DNA of 64,000 nt from Nageia nagi. Its lineage: Eukaryota; Pinophyta. The position numbers and the translations under genes were made by a program. This document shows, in pieces, positions 1-11,780 of the stretch. How positions within the stretch are numbered: position 1 is the stretch's first letter; each line of letters starts with the position of its first letter. The notes below the pieces were generated by a model. The model had not been told where the DNA came from. It searched no databases and saw only the letters and a list, made by a program, of their open reading frames with translations. Where the stretch lies: the NCBI GenBank assembly GCA_050084985.1, contig JBITNC010000001.1, forward strand, positions 145,948,001 through 146,012,000. Direction: 5' to 3'.

Positions 1-859
1 TAAGTATTGAATTGTATCCTTCAATTCCTATACCATCACATAGAAATCCTAGTCATATAAGAAAAACTTTAATTCAACTTTTAAAATATTTATCTAAAGA
101 ATTTTATTGACATTCCTTTGTAGATAAATACAACCAACTTCAAACACTTTATAATTTATTTTTAATATTAGTTATTTCATTATCCTTTATATTAATAGTT
201 GTAAATGTTTTCTACCTTTAACGTCTAAATAATTTTTTTTTTCATACATAAAAATAATGATCTAAATATTCCACTAAAACTAATTATAAAAATCATATAA
301 AAGATAGCTAACATACAAAATATCATTACATATATATAAAAATATCTAACATAAGCTTATCATTGATTGTAATCACCACCACATTCCTATCTACCTTTAA
401 TCCATATAATGTGATCACGAATCCTAATTAGATTACTTATTTTTTCATGAATAAGTACATCATTGAGGATCATCAATAATATTTATTTCTCAACCTCTTT
501 AATACCCATATTTAACTATTAATTTATTATTTATATGAATTATATAGTTTTATCCTCATTTAGATTATAAAAGTTTATATCTAATGATGACCTTGTTGAT
601 GGCCTTATGATGAGTATATATATTCTGTTTCACATCCTTCTTAGATCATAACATTATTAATAATATGCATGAATTGATGATCTCTATTATTATTCAACAC
701 AACTATAATCCTAATGTCAATCCAATAAAATTCTTTATTAAATATACTATGTTCAAGTATTTAGTCTACTTCATTAAAATATTTCCTAAGTAATGACACT
801 CCTAATAGTAAATATTTATTTCTATTTTTAATATAATGAAAAAGGATTTTAGCCACATC
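1..859. other. AT-rich stretch, nothing recognised
   Basis: No open frame of useful length and no family motif was seen on either strand. It lies downstream, on the minus strand, of the gypsy protease remnant at 957-1,262. Degraded reverse transcriptase would be expected here, but I could not recognise any. Confidence 0.4.
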
Positions 860-2433
860 ATCGCTTATTATTTCCTTTCATTTATCCTGTCAACAAGATC
901 ATTGTACTCATGCTCTCTTTCCCTTTATTTTCTAAGGGTAATACCTTAAATCCTTATCCATTCTTATTGATGTTAACTTTTTTATTCCTCTCCTGGTAGA
1001 TTATATTTATAACATATTCATGCCATAGTATTAACAAGAGAAAGATACATTATTCTATAAGGATAATATCATATTAAACATCATCAAAATAATCTTGAAT
1101 CTTGGTGTTTACATTGCATCTTGCAACAACTTTGACTTGATATCTATTTCTTTTCTATGATATATTATAATGTTAAGGATGAGTAAAATTTTAACCTTTA
1201 ATTTTTCCACCATCATAATTAACACAAGGTTTTTGATATTTCTACTATCAATAATAAATTTGAAACTTTTTTCTCTCATTGAATACCTTATGCTAAAGAT
1301 GGTTCTTCTTTTCTATCATTTTTTTCTTTCTTTTATGGGCTGATCAAGGTTCTTCTTAATATAAGTTTCTCTCTAGCTTCAATTATGATGTGTTCTATGT
1401 AGTCTTCTTTTCTTGTCTCCAATGATTGGAAGATATTTTTCTATCATTTCTTCTATTATCTCTTTTGGGGTCCTTTCTCTAATAAAGTGTATGTCTTTGA
1501 ACTTCATAGTTATAACATTATTCACTATACCAACTTAATCTATAGCCTTAAAATCTAGATTAATTTCCTTTTCTTATAGGAGATTGGTATATTTCATTTT
1601 GATACCTAGTTGAATGTTCATCTTATTCTTTCTTTTTTGCTATATCTTACTTATTAAATGATCTTTTTTAGTCTCAACCTATATTACAATTTAAACTTAC
1701 TTTCCTTACCAAATTTTTAGTTAATCCTTATGACATTCTCATATATTTCCTTTGTAGAATATATGATTTCTATTCTCATTTGATCTTGAATGAAAAATCT
1801 CAATATTTTCATGTATCTACATATATTTTCATTTATCTCAACAATGTGACCAAGTCAAATTGTCAATTGATAAAATTTCTCATTAGTCTTCCAAACTCAT
1901 TCATTTGTAAAAGATTTTACAAGTTCTTAACTTAAATTAATTCATATTTTGTAGCGAGGAATAATTGATTGAAAATACTAAAATATTTGTTGACAGATTT
2001 AATCTTTCATTTATTTTCATTAATTTATTCCTTCTAGATGTATTTTAACCATAACAGGGAGTTATACCTTATGGGGTTTTCCTCTTCTGAAGATCACAAT
2101 ACTTTTTTTTAGTTGAAAGAACTAATCAATGAGCTTGTTGGAGTTTAAACTTACAATATACTTTTATAAATCCATATTTCATGTACTTCTAAATGTTGAT
2201 AGTACTATACCTACTCTAGTTTGTGGCCCATATTCCCCTTTACTAGCTCCTTGTCTTTAGTTTGATCATGTTCACTATATAAGCCTTGCTCATTTTCTTT
2301 GCATTTTATCTATAATTCATCTCCCCCTTTTATTATAAATATTCGCTCTTCCACCACTAATAGTTTCTTTTGTTATTTTAACTCTACATTTTTTTTTCCA
2401 TCATAATATATATATTTTTATTATATGATACCA
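860..2433 (-). mobile_element. Ty3/gypsy remnant, gag to protease
   Basis: A minus-strand LTR retrotransposon internal region, heavily broken. Around 1,262-1,240 it reads FKFIIDSRNIKNLV, matching the aspartic protease active site of plant gypsy polyproteins (usual form I-D-S-G-S, then N-L-V/N-F-V), with Gly changed to Arg. It is followed by M-V-E-K-L-K. Further down (about 1,027-957) W-H-E-Y-V then Q-E-R-N-K-K and N-K-N-G fits the family's P-W-Q-Y-D ... H-G-R-x-N-T-Y ... K-N-G-K stretch before the reverse transcriptase. Between about 2,060 and 1,600, weak gag-like text (SFTNE, then RLMRNFIN in a shifted frame) is present. Many stops and frameshifts break every domain. A primer-binding site at 2,426-2,433 supports the orientation. 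Reverse transcriptase, RNase H and integrase were not found, so the 3' half is lost, unrecognisable or beyond the window edge. Confidence 0.6.
2426..2433 (-). promoter_or_regulatory. Primer-binding site (initiator tRNA-Met type)
   Basis: On the minus strand this reads TGGTATCA, the usual start of plant retrotransposon primer-binding sites complementary to the initiator methionine tRNA. It sits about 370 bases upstream of the gag-like sequence. LTR-like sequence starting TGATG on the plus strand begins at 2,436, which fits an LTR end two bases away. Confidence 0.5.
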
Positions 2434-2435
2434 CC

Positions 2436-3290
2436 TGATGTAGTTCGATTCAACTGGTGAGATGATATTCAACAAGAATTTAATTCACTTAATCTTTGTG
2501 TGCCTTAATTACGCTCATTTGTCTTTTTAATCTTTCATGTGGTTATAATCTATTCTTGGATTAAGGGAAATTCATAATTGACATATTAAAAAGAAGTGGA
2601 ATTGACTTTAAGTAAATTAGAGATCATTCGTATTAAAAATGAATCGAACATGCTTATTTTTATTAATTATTGAAATTATAATTACACTTTTACTATATTA
2701 AACCCCTGTCTATGATCTCCTATAATTATTATGAAATCTATTAAACCATTTTGTTGTTCACAGCTATATTCGTCCTATTCATTGTGAATACCTCATTTTC
2801 ATCCTATACAAGTTTCAAGTCTTCGTCTATATAAACGATATTTATATTCACAAAGTAACATTGTGAAAATACCCACATCAACAGCTATGCTCCTCACTCT
2901 TGTTAGCATATAAAGTCTCCTTCAACCATTCCTATAATGCCACAGCTCTGTTCGCCCCTCACTTTTGCTAGCATATAAGTTCCCCTACAACCATTTATAG
3001 TATGGCATGACTCCATTTTTGTGGATCAGTGTAAAATGTTAGCTAGATTTTCCATGAAAAGTAATCAAAATGATCATACCTTGAATCTGGTTACTCTTTG
3101 GTTAGCTCTCTGAACATTCGGTACATAATCACTTTCCTATGGATTACTTCGTGATCAGTATTAAATATTAGCTAGATTTTGCAGGAAAAGTCATCAAAAT
3201 GATGCTCCCTAGAATTTGGGTACTCTTTAGTTAGCCGTCTGAACTTTCGGTACACACTCACTTTACTTACTGATCCTTATTTGGCACTCT
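2436..3290 (-). repeat. Probable LTR segment with tandem duplications
   Basis: Position beside the primer-binding site suggests this is the 5' LTR of the minus-strand gypsy remnant, but no second copy lies in the window, so the outer limit is unknown. It holds two tandem duplications. One has a 61-bp period (2,881 and 2,942; units begin ACAGCT and share GCTAGCATATAA-like and CAACCATT text). The other has a 129-bp period (3,024 and 3,153; units begin GATCAGT and share GTTAGCTAGATTTT-like and TTCGGTACA text). Confidence 0.4.
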
Positions 3291-4171
3291 TCCTTCGCTC
3301 CTAAGTTTTATTTTTCGTAGATGCGATCTCAGACACGTACACAATTATACCCTTACCTTTCCCTCCGTAAAATATCTTTTTTCCTTTGTTTTCAGCATGA
3401 GGAAGGCACACGAACCTGCATGTTTTTTATTTAATTGACTGATTGTCCCTTGATACACAGAACCAGCGTTAGAGTTAATTGTCTTGTAGGTTGTGTTTGA
3501 CTTATTTAATTAATTGTGTAGACAGATTAATCATGTATCATGATGGTTAAATGTTTTTGCTGTCAGACTCCAAAGGTCATTCTTCCATTTATTAAACTTA
3601 AACGTAAAAAACAGATAACCAGCGTACAGAGAATTTTGAACTACATCATAGAATCATTTCTTTTAATTAAATAAACTGAAAAGCTAACCGTTCGAAACAA
3701 CAAATTCCAGAATGTAATGAGATTCATAAGAAGAACGGAGCGAATTTTTAATAAACTTCTTAAAATATAACGATTAAATTGAAACACATACTACGCGATA
3801 AAAACAAAATTAATTTCTATCTAGCATGTGGAATGTGTAAATATGGATCTTGCAACATGAAATTTTATCCAAAAATTCGAAGAAATATTTCACAATTTGA
3901 ACAACCTGGATAATGTAGGTACTACATCACCGTGAAAATAGTTGCTACATTCTTAGTACATATTCAATTGCACTAAAACGAAAGAAATGGGGACATCAAA
4001 ACTTCTTGAGAATATTAAGGAAATAGTATTATTGAACTACGAATTACATTTGTTGGAAGCAAGGAAACAAGTTGGAACTATTGAAAATAAGATATATAAG
4101 ATACCATTTTCATACTTTCAAGGATCCCAGCAAGAAATATTTAAAATGGATGTGAAGCCTACTTCCAGCTG
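3291..4171. other. Intergenic, no gene recognised
   Basis: Less AT-biased than the flanks in its first half, but without a frame or motif that I can assign. A 63-codon plus-strand frame at 3,987-4,178 looks like chance. Confidence 0.35.
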
Positions 4172-4641
4172 TCATTGATTGTGTTCAACTTCCTTCATAT
4201 AATTGTTGCAGAAAGAATGAACAACACATGCACAAAGCTGATCATAAACAGAATGCCACAGAAAGAAAATAGGAAAACCAAATATGTGAATCTTTTTAAT
4301 TCCATTTGTCTCTTGATTCCGCTCAATCCAATATAATTCCAGCGGTAGATGCCACTTGAGGAGGAGGAAGAGGAGGATTTTAATAAAGAATAACCAATAT
4401 ATCGACAAAGATGACAATAGAAAGAAATCTACTCAAAGAAGGAAGAATAAAAACTGTGTCCATCTTCTGCATAACATTTGTTTCTTGATTCCGTGCCAAG
4501 AATGAATTTCAGATCATATTGTGCCCACGTTTGCTCATGGTAGAGCCAGACATAGATGCGTTCGGGGAGGAGGAGGAGCAGAGGGTTTATAATAAAAGGC
4601 CTTGAGATGTGAGATTCCGGGTTCAAGGTTGCAGCTTCCAA
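4172..4641 (-). other. Unrecognised minus-strand coding-like block
   Basis: Two minus-strand frames (4,641-4,429 and 4,417-4,172) follow the F-box-like pseudogene on the same strand. They share a local repeat: a run of leucine or serine codons (GAGGAGGAGG on the plus strand at about 4,362 and 4,566) followed about 90 bases away by a conserved CTTGATTCCG. The second frame ends in a very hydrophobic stretch that could be a membrane segment. I do not recognise the family. It may be the decayed 3' part of the neighbouring gene, or a separate duplicated exon. Confidence 0.25.
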
Positions 4642-4690
4642 ACGTGTAAAATCTTTGGGTTACATATTTATATGCACGGCCACACCCATA

Positions 4691-5930
4691 TTAGATGTAA
4701 AACACTGCAAAAGAATCCTTGAACTGCGCAAAATCGTAATGCCTTTCCATTCGCAAGCCCCACAAAGCCTTTGGAAATTCAACCACCTTCTCCATAGGAA
4801 ATCCCTGAGCGTCATAAGAAGTGGACAATGGGTTCAACCTCCATAGACCGATTGCTCTAAAAGTTCTGTTGCTGTCCATGTCGTGCTTTTGGAAGGAACT
4901 CATTATAAACAACTGGTTTTTGTAGGAAAACAAGGCAGGACTCGTCTGCCTATATTGTCCATTGTTTATTTTCAACCACATCCACTCAATATGCACATCA
5001 TCATGATTTGCAATCTTCAACCGACACCAACTGTCTCCGAATTTCCAAATATGAAGAAGGTTTGGCATGACATTCTATTCGTCAAAACCTAGACCGTAAA
5101 TTGCTCCATCTCCTTCATTTTCACAGCTTGAAATGGCGAGAGTATATTTTCCTGTAGGCAGGGTTTGGTTCCCTTTGATCCACACAGATCCATCCCTGGT
5201 GTCATAAACATACTAAAATAGATCAAATGAATCCTTCTTGTTAACTCGGTCACACATAGGCTTATTTTCCAGTATGATCACAAGTCTCAAATCTCAGGGA
5301 CTCCTAACTTTTATGGATACACACAGTTTATATGAGTGGAAGAATATATTGCCGTAATCAATAAAAAATCCGAAGTCTCTTCTAGCAGGATGCCAAATTA
5401 AAAAGGAATTTAAATAGAAGAGGTCATAACATAGATATCCTTCGGAGCATGCCACAATCTCGTCCATTTGCCGAAGTCCCCTTTCGTAAAAATATCCAGT
5501 GGGAATGTGGGGAAGGGGTATATAGTTGCGGGTCAATTCTCCTGCTCCAACTGGTTGTTGAGAAGTAGTTCAGGGCGTTGTGATATTGTTCCGTCGTAGA
5601 GGAGGCCTTCTGCTAATTCTTCCATTTCTTCTCCATGGAGTTGGCCTTGTTTTTTGCCCTCTGGAGGATTTGGCTAATCGATTTCCATGGCCGTTGAAGC
5701 AGAAGCTCCTTCTTGCTCCATGGGTTTGAATATTAGCAGGTCGTGTTTCTTTTCATTATCGTTTAGTGGAGGTAATATATGAAAGAACCAAGAACGTATA
5801 GTGATTTGTAGAGGCCATATGTGGAATGGAATGACCCTGTTCAGCACCTTACTCTCCAAATAAATGTCTATTGCCTGTGGTCTGTGAAAGATATTGGCGT
5901 CGTCGGATAAGATGAAAAACGCTACGCCTC
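4691..5930 (-). pseudogene. F-box/kelch-like protein pseudogene
   Basis: A minus-strand reading path of about 1.2 kb resembles the substrate-binding half of plant F-box/kelch proteins. Seen: a beginning with FILSDDANIFHRPQAIDIYL (about 5,910-5,850); later EIVACSEGYLCYD then WHPARRDFG (about 5,465-5,370), which fits the family's 'S-x-G-L-L-C ... W-N-P-x-x-R' blade; then VYDTRDGSVWIKGNQTLPTG (about 5,215-5,145), IYGLGFD and IGLWRLNP, ending at 4,691. Damage: a stop near 5,674, a frameshift near 5,540, and three further in-frame stops (near 5,284, 5,212 and 5,088), two of them TAG. No F-box domain is visible upstream. The family would act as substrate receptors in SCF ubiquitin ligases; this copy cannot be made whole. 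The kelch assignment rests on blade-like spacing and is moderate. Confidence 0.5.
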
Positions 5931-6256
5931 ACAAACCAGCAATATTCAAGGAATACAAAATATGAAAAGATTCGAATGTCTATAACATGTTTCATATTTA
6001 ACGTTGTTGTTCGAGTTGCAATTTTAAAATATCATATGATGGTAGAATGAAGGGCCTTTCATATATTTTATAGGAATAAGAGTTGGATCCCACGGGGATT
6101 ATAAGATCTATTATCATAGAGCGTAAGTTTTTATGAAAAAAATAAATTTTGTTATATGATTAATTGGAATCTTCTCCTTCAAAATAGCAGAGTTGTTTTT
6201 AGGATTGAATAATAAAGTGGGTGAAAAAAGGGTGAGTTCGGAAATCATCCCACCTC
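5931..6256. other. Intergenic, nothing recognised
   Basis: Upstream (minus-strand sense) of the F-box-like pseudogene, where an F-box exon would be expected. None was seen. Confidence 0.35.
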
Positions 6257-6403
6257 CTTAGAAAATTTAGGAAATTTCTTGAAAATTTTTATGCCACATG
6301 TCAATTATCTGATCAAAATAAAATGAAGGAAAAAATCATGAAGGGAAATATTTCTTAAATTTTAGAGCTTAAATTTTTAAGTATATTTCCTAAAAATTCT
6401 AAG
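6257..6403. repeat. Inverted repeat, possible small MITE
   Basis: CTTAGAAAATTTAGGAAAT at 6,257-6,275 is the inverse of ATTTCCTAAAAATTCTAAG at 6,385-6,403 with 2 mismatches in 19 bases. The arms enclose about 110 bp of non-coding AT-rich DNA. This is the layout of a miniature inverted-repeat element or a stable hairpin. No target duplication was identified. Confidence 0.35.
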
Positions 6404-9400
6404 CAACACCCTCTTCTATTTTTAGGAAGGCCCCTCCATACGATCCCACCTTAAATTTTATATTGATTATGGATGATTTTCATATTTCTATTTTAACACC
6501 CTTCATGTTGATTATGCACTTAAAAAGATAAAAATATATGATTTCTTTTGAATGGAAAAGAAATATATTAAGCAAATGGTATTTTTACATCAAAAAGAAT
6601 GTGGGTGGATAAGCATACCCCAAAATAGTATCAAACTAATTAAGGTAGAGTTAGCATAACCGATAAAAATACTAATAGATTATGGCCAAAGAACCATATC
6701 AAAACATGAGATAAATGACCATATAATTATTCACCCATTGATCTTGGAAGAAGCCCATATATCCTTGCAACGATCCACATGATACCAACAAACATTGGAT
6801 GGGATTGAAATTCTCTAATTGTCACCAATGATGCTACCAAAACCACTACTAGGGTGACTATATATACATTGATACCAAAAATCATTAATTTCATTGGAAG
6901 TAGGAATGGTACCATGATCTACTTAACTGAATATGGACCCATAGCTACCAAATGGATATCTCCATAGCATACAACTAGGTTTCTAATATATAGGAAGACA
7001 TCCTAACTACTTGTCTATTGACAAGATATCACCCTACTTGTTTTCATCTTCTTATCAAATCAGGAAGGTTAATAGCAATATGTATCAAAGTTCAAATAAC
7101 CTATCAATGAGGTATTGGGGTAGGGGTAATCATACTAATGCTTCTAGGTGCATTCCCTTAATGCTCAATGAGGTTTATCAAGTGCTAAAATTCTACAATA
7201 GCTTTCTTTACTAGTAGAAATAATTGTAATCAAGAGTCATAAAAATCTTATACTTATTAACAATCAAGAAAGAAGTATAAGCATCTTCAATAGAGAAAGT
7301 AATTTTATTTAGAATAATTTAAATATGTAAAAAACTCCAAATTCTAAACATGGTACATACTTTAACTAATGATCCTATAAAATCTAGAGAGTCTCCCAAC
7401 AAAACTTGTACCCAAAAGGATGAGTAAGATATAAAAAGTCTAAAGAAGGACTCAAGTTATATCTAAGTCATTTGAGCTTTTAGTAAATACTAGAGTACAT
7501 GAATGAAAATTTCTCATTCACAAAAATAATAAAAAGTAAGATTTTCAAAATCAAAGTATTTCAAATATTATTCCAATGGAAGCCCCTATAGGAGGAGGCT
7601 CTAAGAAAAAAAAGCCTTCTTTTGATGAGGTAAAAGCTTTACTTTCAAAGATTGATGAAGATATTTTCCTTCTTGGTTTTCAAAGAGAATCAAAAGGGAA
7701 ATTGATTAGAATGGATATGTTAGATCTAAATTTATATTATAGAAATTATTTAACTCCAAACACTTATCACTAGAAATAAAACTATTTAAGATGTTCAAGT
7801 TGCACGAAAGAAGGACATGTGTACCTTTTTATATAGGGTATATATGATAGGAATGTCATGTGCCTATTATCTTTTTGTTGTTTCCAAAATTTTACTCTTT
7901 ATTTATACCTTCATAATTGCTTTTTCATTATATTAATATTTTTGTCTAACAAAGATGTGGCTAGCAAAATACCATTACTATGTACAAGATACTTGTCATT
8001 GTATCAATATTGGTATTTGTGAAATGGTGATTAGTAAATCAACATCGGTATCTATCATAGTAGTACCTAATGCAGCACCATTGATACCTACCAAAGACAT
8101 AGCAAATAAGGACGTGATTGAAAATGAGGATCAATTGATGCTCCTTCCCAAATTTGTACAAAATGTACCCTAATGGAAAAAAACACTTCAAAATAATTAG
8201 GCTCATCAAAATATTACATATAAATAATGAATTTATTTATGATTATTGAATATATTCATAATATATATTTGCACCAATTTAGACCAAACCTGATCTCTAA
8301 ATGATGCAAGACATGTATCATTAAATAAATCTTATCAAGTACATATGAAATGATAAGTCATACAACCACCTTTGGACTAGAATAGACATCTTCAAGGCCT
8401 AAATGCATTTTCAATAGATGTAGGAACAATACTGCAAACATTTTTTGATGCAAATAATGAAGATCATTAATGTTATTAATTATAAATAATATACACTTTT
8501 GCAAAGAATTAAAAATGATTAGTAGAACTAGGACATATCAAATTCAAGCTTGATTGGTAGTGTCAAAATACACTATTTGATTTATGATAATATCATTGGA
8601 ATTGCTTCTCCTTGATGATTCTAGGATTCTACAATAAAGAATATCTTTCCTTGTTCCTCCTTTTATTGATTACTTGTTCTTGAGATCTACACATTTTTTA
8701 ATAATTTATTTTCTTGATATTTATATCAATTGCATTGCTTATAGTGCTTTTCTTGGTATTTACATCCTTTTTATTATATTATTTATTGGTATAATAAATA
8801 TGATTTACAATAATTAGAAAATTATATTAAGTTGGCTATACAACTTTCCTATAATATTAATATTTAGGGAGATATTTTTATCTAGCCTTTGTAAGGGGCT
8901 GAGTAGAAAATACCTTATGATAACATGACACAAAAGTAATTATGATGTTAGCAAAGGAAGTAATACATTCTTCATAAATTTGAATAACCTTGAATTTAGT
9001 AGTATGAGTAGAACACTTAATCTCTTAAAGAAAATTTCAAAGATTCTTTTTGAAATTTTTATCCAATGGAGTTTAATGCATGGTTAAGCACCTCTAATCT
9101 CATAAATTTTAACTTTCCCAATCACATACCTCAAGCTAGCTTCATGAGCTTGAGAGTGGAACTTATTGGACAAGTTTGAAGTTGGATTGAGGTTGTAGCC
9201 AACTCCTCTTGGAGATAAGCATTGACATGTCTGCTCCATTTGTTCACTTTCATGTCAAGGATTCCCAACAAATTACCCACATTCAAAAGAACATGGTTCC
9301 ACTAGGAAATCCACCTATCAAGTTCAAGAAAAAAAAAGAACCAAGTTACATATTCCAATGATATAAGATCTTATTGTAGTATGTTGAATAAAAGATACAT

Positions 9401-11780
9401 TGATGTATAACTAAGATTGATAATGACAAGGTTGAAGGGATTCCAAATCCATAAAAAATATTATAGTAGAATGATATAGTAGAGTGTTATTTGAAAGGGT
9501 GCATAGAAATGGATACACTAAGGGAAACCAATTGAAATAAAAAATAAAAGAATTAATAACCATATATTTATCCAACATTTCTAAAATTATTACATATCCA
9601 GCTTGAAAAATAGACCAAATGAACCAGGTATTCTTAGAAAAATTCATTAAGTAAAAGCAATGAGTGGGATTTCATAACTCAAGTTTATATTCTTTTTAAA
9701 TGAAATATCTTCCTTTCAACCACATTTGACCTCATAGGTAAGTAACATATTTTTTGTCCAAATTTTTTTATCATGTTTAAATTCCCTCAAAGAACCCAAA
9801 TTTTAAGGGAAAAGGGAAAGCAAGATTATGTAATAATGCACATTGATCAAAGACAATGTTGGAGGTACAAACATTAATAAGTGAAAAAGGATGACCATTA
9901 ATCTCAAGTAGATTTCATATAGCTTAATTTAAGGAGTATACACCCAAAGCTATGATATTCATGATCCACTTAGAAGTAATAAGAGTGATAAATACTCCTT
10001 TCCCATGAGAATGATTAGAGGTATGAGAAGTATTACATAAGAAAATAACCTTTTATGTATTATGTAAAATGAAATCATAAGTTTTAACTTCTTATAAAAA
10101 AATAAAAAATAAAAAATATCTAATTTGTAGATGAATTATGTCATCTTCTAACAAACTAGATAATTTTAAACTCGATCTATTAATCCTCTTACATTTTAGA
10201 AGACAAATATCATGGGGTATTGTGAAGGTGCATATTCTCCCCAATATATTTTGCATCACATAGACCTATGAGAGATGCAAATGAGTTCAAAGTGAATCAT
10301 TCATAGTTATCTCGAAGAAAGATCGTGTAGTGGAAAACTTTATCCATTTATTGTCTCTTAAGAAAGTAAAAAGCAAATCCATCGTATAGAGGGCTATATG
10401 AACAAAAAAATTTAAAATTATGAATTTTCAATAAAGACTATTTTGAATGCAATATATACATACTCTTTAAGAGTAATGGAATAAAAAGTAATCAAAGAAG
10501 AAGCATTATCTACCACTATAAATATGATAGGATAGACTAAAATTTTCAATCTATATATGTAGAATGAGATTTAGGTGGTATTAGAAGAGCTAGGAGAATT
10601 TAGATAAACTACATATTTTATTAAGCTAATGGGGTATCATTCAAGGCTAGTGGAGGAGTTAGAGTAGTTTCAAACACTTGCTCTTGTTACTGGAATTAAG
10701 TATTATGTTGGTTCACCATTATAGTCCATTCCTACAGGCCACCTCTCTATCTCTTAACAAGTATAACTACACTAAATGGGAAAGGTTGGTTAGTAGTTAG
10801 AGATATAAATATTTTTTTACTAACAGGGTAGTATTTTATCTTATGATATGCTGAATAAAACTTATTTCATGTGTTGTGTATATTTATATATACCTATCAC
10901 TATCAAATGATATGATCCATAATATTCAAATTAATATTTTCATTCAAATCTTTATAGAGGTTTAACCTTTATATATAGATGAATTTGGAAAGATAAACAT
11001 GAAACATTGTAGTTAGAAGTAGATAAATTTTTTAATCAACACTATCAAAGATTATGATAAGGACATAGACATGAGAATTAGAAATCTCCATTGAAGCTTC
11101 AATATTAACAATAAATTCATTGGATTATGATTGCAAAATAAATAATAAACTATGAAAATACCATAGTCCATGACTGGTATCATTTTGAGCATTAGTACGA
11201 TATCCAAAAAGTGTAAAAGAAAAGAACCTTTTATAGGTTTTTGAATATTCTATATTGTAATCTCACTAGAACATGAAACTTACTTGACTTAGTATAAACT
11301 ATTATATCATTTGGTATATAATCTAGAAAATACCTAACAAGATGATAGCTTTCATACCATGGACATGTATTGTTACATTTACAAAAAAAAATGGAAAGAA
11401 TAGGAGTAAAACATTCACCACATGGAAAACCTTTGGGACATAATTCCAAAGATGGTTTCCTAGCACCATTATTTGTTTTAATAACTTTAATGTTAACTAA
11501 GGCTACCATGTGTATGATTTTCATTAAATGGAGGGGATAATAATTTTGTGGGTGGCATTGATGCAAATATATTAGAAATAGAGATGAATATTGCATAATA
11601 CCAATAGGGAAGTATTAGTATGATAACTAAAGCAATAAAATAAAAACCCTAGAAACCTTCATATAGGGATTTGGCTCTATCATACTCTTACATCTTTTTA
11701 ATACCTTTCAAAAATAAAATAATATAAAATATTTTAGTATAACATTTTAATTAAAAATATAATCAATTTAAAAGATGAAT
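6404..11780. other. Long AT-rich stretch without recognised genes
   Basis: Only short frames occur. The best are 65 codons at 7,576-7,773 (plus; starts MEAPIGGGSKKKKPSFDEVK, lysine-rich), 72 codons at 7,955-8,173 (plus), 62 codons at 6,915-6,727 (minus, hydrophobic) and 121 codons at 11,596-11,231 (minus). None matches a family that I know, and each is isolated by stops. The stretch probably consists of very old transposon remnants; this is inference from context only. Confidence 0.4.

Noticed and set aside
9060-9330. LINE or DUF4283-type remnant on the minus strand
   Set aside because: Short text such as L-L-N-V-G-N-L-L-G-I-L-D-M looked suggestive, but order and spacing did not hold over a useful length.
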